A stretch of DNA of 64,000 nt, taken from NCBI GenBank assembly GCA_030653435.1, contig JAURZI010000099.1, positions 1-64,000 on the forward strand, given 5' to 3'. This document shows positions 61,292-64,000 of this stretch, one piece after another (the stretch's first letter is position 1; each line of letters opens with the position of its first letter). Under the pieces are notes generated by a model, which was not told the origin of the DNA, did not search any database, and saw nothing but the letters and a program-made list of their open reading frames with translations. The translations under genes were made by a program, and so were the position numbers. Source of the stretch: Methylovulum sp. (GTDB taxonomy: Bacteria > Pseudomonadota > Gammaproteobacteria > Methylococcales > Methylomonadaceae).

Positions 61292-63586
61292 TTATTTTTT
61301 CAACGCCTTGGCATAAGCATGGGCAAAAGCGCCCGGCAATGGCTTTTCGGCTGCGGGTTTGGCTTTTTGTTGCGGCCTGACGCTTGACTTGCCAGGCGCA
61401 ACTGATACGCCGATATCGGCTTTATCGACCGAGGTTTTCATGGACAAGGAAATACGCTTGCGCTCAACATCCACTTCCAGCACCTTAACCTGCACCATAT
61501 CCCCGGTTTTGACGGCTTCCCTGGGATCTTTAATATAGGTGTCGGACAAGTGCGAGATATGCACCAATCCATCCTGGTGCACGCCTATATCGACAAATGC
61601 GCCAAAATTGGCGACATTGGTCACCACCCCAGCCAGACTCATGCCGGGCTCAAGGTCAGAGATTTTTTCTATACCCGCTTTAAATTCGACGCTTTTAAAT
61701 TCCGGCCTAGGATCGCGCCCCGGTTTTTCCAACTCTTGCAGAATATCGGTAACGGTAGGCAAACCAAATTGTGCATTCGTGTACTTGGACGGCTCCAGCC
61801 TACGCAGAAACTGGCTTTGGCCGATAAGTTCGCGCACCGGTTTGCCGGTATCGACAATAATGGCTTCAACCACGGGATAGGTTTCGGGATGCACGGCAGA
61901 CGCATCCAACGGATTATCGCCGTTCATGATGCGTAAAAAACCTGCCGCCTGCTCATAAGCCTTGTCGCCCAAACGAGGGACTTTTTTCAATTGTTTGCGG
62001 TTGGCGAACGGGCCGTGTTCATTGCGGTAGGCGACGATATTTTCACTGACGCTGCTGGACAAGCCCGACACCCGTTTCAGCAAAAACACCGATGCCGTGT
62101 TCACATCGACGCCGACGGCGTTTACACAATCTTCAACAACGGCATCCAGGCCACGCGCCAGCTGGACCTGATTGACATCATGCTGGTATTGGCCGACGCC
62201 TATTGCCTTGGGGTCAATCTTGACCAGTTCCGCCAACGGATCTTGCAAGCGTCTGGCAATAGAAACCGCGCCGCGCAATGAGACATCGAGGCCAGGAAAT
62301 TCCTTGGCGGCAAGCTCGGACGCCGAATACACCGAAGCGCCCGCTTCCGACACCATCACTTTACTGAAATGCAAATCCTTGTGCTGTTTCAGCACATCCG
62401 CAACCAGCTGGTCGGTTTCCCTGGAACCCGTGCCGTTACCGATACTGACCAGATTAACCCGATGCTGTTGTATCAGTTTTGCCAACGCCGCAATCGACTC
62501 ATCCCATTGTTTGCGCGGTGGATGCGGGTATATGGTGTCGGTGGCCAGCACCTTGCCGGTGGCATCGACAATAGCGACTTTAACGCCGGTGCGTATGCCG
62601 GGATCAAGGCCCATCGTGGCTTTGGCCCCGGCTGGAGCCGCCAGCAGCAAGTCGCGCAGATTGCTGGAAAATACCCTGATGGCTTCCAGTTCCGCAGCCT
62701 CCCGCAAACGCTGTTTCAAATCCAGGTCTATGCGCGTGTACAGTTTGATTTTCCATGCGTAACGGGCTGTTTCCGCCAGCCAGGCGTCAGCGGGTTTGCC
62801 CAGGTCAGTCACATTAAGATGGCGCGAAACAAACTGTGCACAACGCTCATGCTCTTCCTTGTCATCCGCCGCCGGTTTAAGGTCCAGCGCCAGCACACTC
62901 TCGTTGCGCCCGCGAAACAGCGCCAAGGCCCGGTGCGAGGGGATTTTATTGATAGCTTCGCTGTAATCGAAATAATCCTTGAATTTTTCCGCTTGCTGTT
63001 CTTTGCCGGACACCACGGTCGCATGGACTATGCCTTTTTGCCAGACCCGTTCACGCAGTTCCGCCAGCAGTTCCGCCTGCTCGGATAACCGCTCCATAAT
63101 GATCTGCCTGGCGCCGTCCAACGCCGCAGCACTGTCCGCCACGCCTTTGTCGCTGTCTATATAGTCGGCGGCGATGTGTTCGGGAATTAAGCTGCGATCA
63201 TCCAGCAAGGCGTCCGCCAAAGGCTCCAGGCCTGCTTCGCGGGCGATCTGCGCTTTGGTGCGACGCTTGGGTTTATACGGCAGGTACAAGTCTTCCAACA
63301 GCGTTTTGGTGTCCGCCGCATTGATGGCGAGTTCCAGCTCCGGCGTCAGTTTGTCTTGCGCCCTGATGCTATCCAGTATGCTGTTGCGGCGGTCGTTGAG
63401 TTCGCGCAAATAAACCAGACGCTCCTCCAGCATACGCAATTGCGTGTCGTCCAGCCCTCCCGTCATTTCCTTACGGTAACGGGCAATAAACGGCACCGTG
63501 GCCCCTTCATCCAGCAATGCGACAGCCGCGCTGACTTGTTTGATGTTTACAGATAATTCTTTGGCAATACGGTCAATTACGTCCAT
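61292..63586 (-). CDS. tex: Transcription accessory RNA-binding protein Tex
   Basis: 764 residues. N-terminal helical region, YqgF-like RNase H fold ([18 protein letters not shown]), helix-hairpin-helix ([20 protein letters not shown]), and a C-terminal S1 domain ([38 protein letters not shown]). The last 60 residues are basic and Pro/Ala-rich. Full length. Tex proteins bind nucleic acid and influence transcription. Confidence 0.96.
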   Translation of the reverse strand: MDVIDRIAKELSVNIKQVSAAVALLDEGATVPFIARYRKEMTGGLDDTQLRMLEERLVYLRELNDRRNSILDSIRAQDKLTPELELAINAADTKTLLEDLYLPYKPKRRTKAQIAREAGLEPLADALLDDRSLIPEHIAADYIDSDKGVADSAAALDGARQIIMERLSEQAELLAELRERVWQKGIVHATVVSGKEQQAEKFKDYFDYSEAINKIPSHRALALFRGRNESVLALDLKPAADDKEEHERCAQFVSRHLNVTDLGKPADAWLAETARYAWKIKLYTRIDLDLKQRLREAAELEAIRVFSSNLRDLLLAAPAGAKATMGLDPGIRTGVKVAIVDATGKVLATDTIYPHPPRKQWDESIAALAKLIQQHRVNLVSIGNGTGSRETDQLVADVLKQHKDLHFSKVMVSEAGASVYSASELAAKEFPGLDVSLRGAVSIARRLQDPLAELVKIDPKAIGVGQYQHDVNQVQLARGLDAVVEDCVNAVGVDVNTASVFLLKRVSGLSSSVSENIVAYRNEHGPFANRKQLKKVPRLGDKAYEQAAGFLRIMNGDNPLDASAVHPETYPVVEAIIVDTGKPVRELIGQSQFLRRLEPSKYTNAQFGLPTVTDILQELEKPGRDPRPEFKSVEFKAGIEKISDLEPGMSLAGVVTNVANFGAFVDIGVHQDGLVHISHLSDTYIKDPREAVKTGDMVQVKVLEVDVERKRISLSMKTSVDKADIGVSVAPGKSSVRPQQKAKPAAEKPLPGAFAHAYAKALKK

Positions 63587-63718
63587 TTCTTAATGTGTTA
63601 TGCGGTTTAAAAAGAGGGCGCATTGTAGCAGTTGGGTAACGGTAAGTTCATTATTCCTGAATGTGAGAAAAATCAGCGGGGCAGGCTTGTGTCGACAATC
63701 GCACGACTGCGGGGGCAG

Positions 63719-64000
63719 CTATCGTTGCCAACGCTGAAAACGGTGCTGCAAAAACTCGGCGGTTTCATTCATCAGCAGCGCGGCTATCTGGTCAACATGG
63801 CGGTTATGCCAGTCCTGTAAAGCTGTGCCTTGCACCCATTGGTTAAAAGCACCCAAAGCCGGGCCGCAATGCACCTGAAAATTGACCCGTTGGCTGATAT
63901 CGCCAGCCGCAGCAAGGCGCATCGTATGGATAAAATACCAGCGAAATATCAAGGCCATTTTCACTTTCGGCTGCTGTTCCGCGCGGGCAATTTCAGCAGG
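63719..64000 (-). CDS. C-terminus of a PfaD-type enoyl reductase (partial)
   Basis: 94 codons up to the window edge, open with no start. The peptide (MALIFRWYFIHTMRLA, then VNFQVHCGPALGAFNQWVQG) matches the strongly conserved end of PfaD family proteins, FMN-dependent trans-acting enoyl reductases of polyunsaturated fatty acid and polyketide synthases: the CGPxxGAFNxW box is the hallmark. Its upstream part and likely partners lie beyond 64000. Ends 130 bp upstream of tex, same direction. Confidence 0.8.
   Translation of the reverse strand, partial: PAEIARAEQQPKVKMALIFRWYFIHTMRLAAAGDISQRVNFQVHCGPALGAFNQWVQGTALQDWHNRHVDQIAALLMNETAEFLQHRFQRWQR

Noticed and set aside
62369-63088. 239-codon plus-strand frame inside tex
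   Set aside because: Shadow of the conserved tex gene.

Overview
This window looks like the chromosome of a gammaproteobacterium, most plausibly a type I methanotroph (Methylococcales). I infer this from memory of gene families: a four-gene ABC locus of the kind that accompanies PQQ-dependent alcohol dehydrogenases, a TlpA-DUF4266-DUF3570 block, a copper-type formylglycine-generating enzyme, and neighbour sets usual for gammaproteobacteria (rpsT next to murJ, ribF-ileS-lspA, yejF, uup, and the ldtD/M15 pair). No 16S gene or methane-oxidation gene is present, so the placement is tentative.

Layout. 1-2.5 kb is the end of an integrated island. It carries one cassette-like gene between two attC-like sites, an excisionase-type HTH protein and a tyrosine integrase, all abutting the 3' end of a tRNA-Cys gene. 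tRNA-Gly follows, and both tRNAs share a consensus promoter. 2.7-8.8 kb holds two unknown proteins and the PQQ-associated ABC operon (binding protein, beta-propeller, ATPase, permease). 8.9-10 kb has two tandem PilZ proteins. 10-14.8 kb carries a sigma-54 two-component system, with a divergent porin and a PstS-like protein.

15-23.5 kb is the most unusual part. It has three transcription units: tlpA-DUF4266-DUF3570-dsbD-CxxCH protein, a second CxxCH paralogue, and a pure RTX repeat protein. Each is preceded by a -24/-12 (sigma-54) promoter. About 130 bp further upstream of each promoter lies a shared element with CTGCAA and TTGCAG half-sites 46-48 bp apart end to end. The adjacent NtrC-type activator has an intact GAFTGA loop and is the obvious candidate regulator. 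I propose these genes form one envelope redox/metal-related regulon.

23.6-32.3 kb is signalling and cell wall: HD-GYP, a QEGLA-type HExxxH metalloprotease, an M15 peptidase and LdtD-like L,D-transpeptidase pair, and a response regulator-CheC-GGDEF operon. 32.5-34.6 kb is uup and tRNA-Ser. 34.7-38.9 kb has palindromic repeats, an FGE-sulfatase operon and a 197-bp MITE-like element whose other copy is at 20.1 kb. 38.9-49.2 kb is a type II secretion operon, gspE-F-G-H-I-J-K-L-M-C-D. Two exported enzymes with dockerin-like EF-hand tails flank it, the sulfatase and a trypsin, and both are good candidate substrates. 50.4-63.6 kb is mostly housekeeping: rpsT, murJ, yejF, lspA, ileS, ribF, a methyltransferase and tex. 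The window ends in the C-terminus of a PfaD-type polyketide/fatty-acid enoyl reductase, so a biosynthetic locus may begin just beyond.

All family names are judged by eye from motifs; no database search was run.
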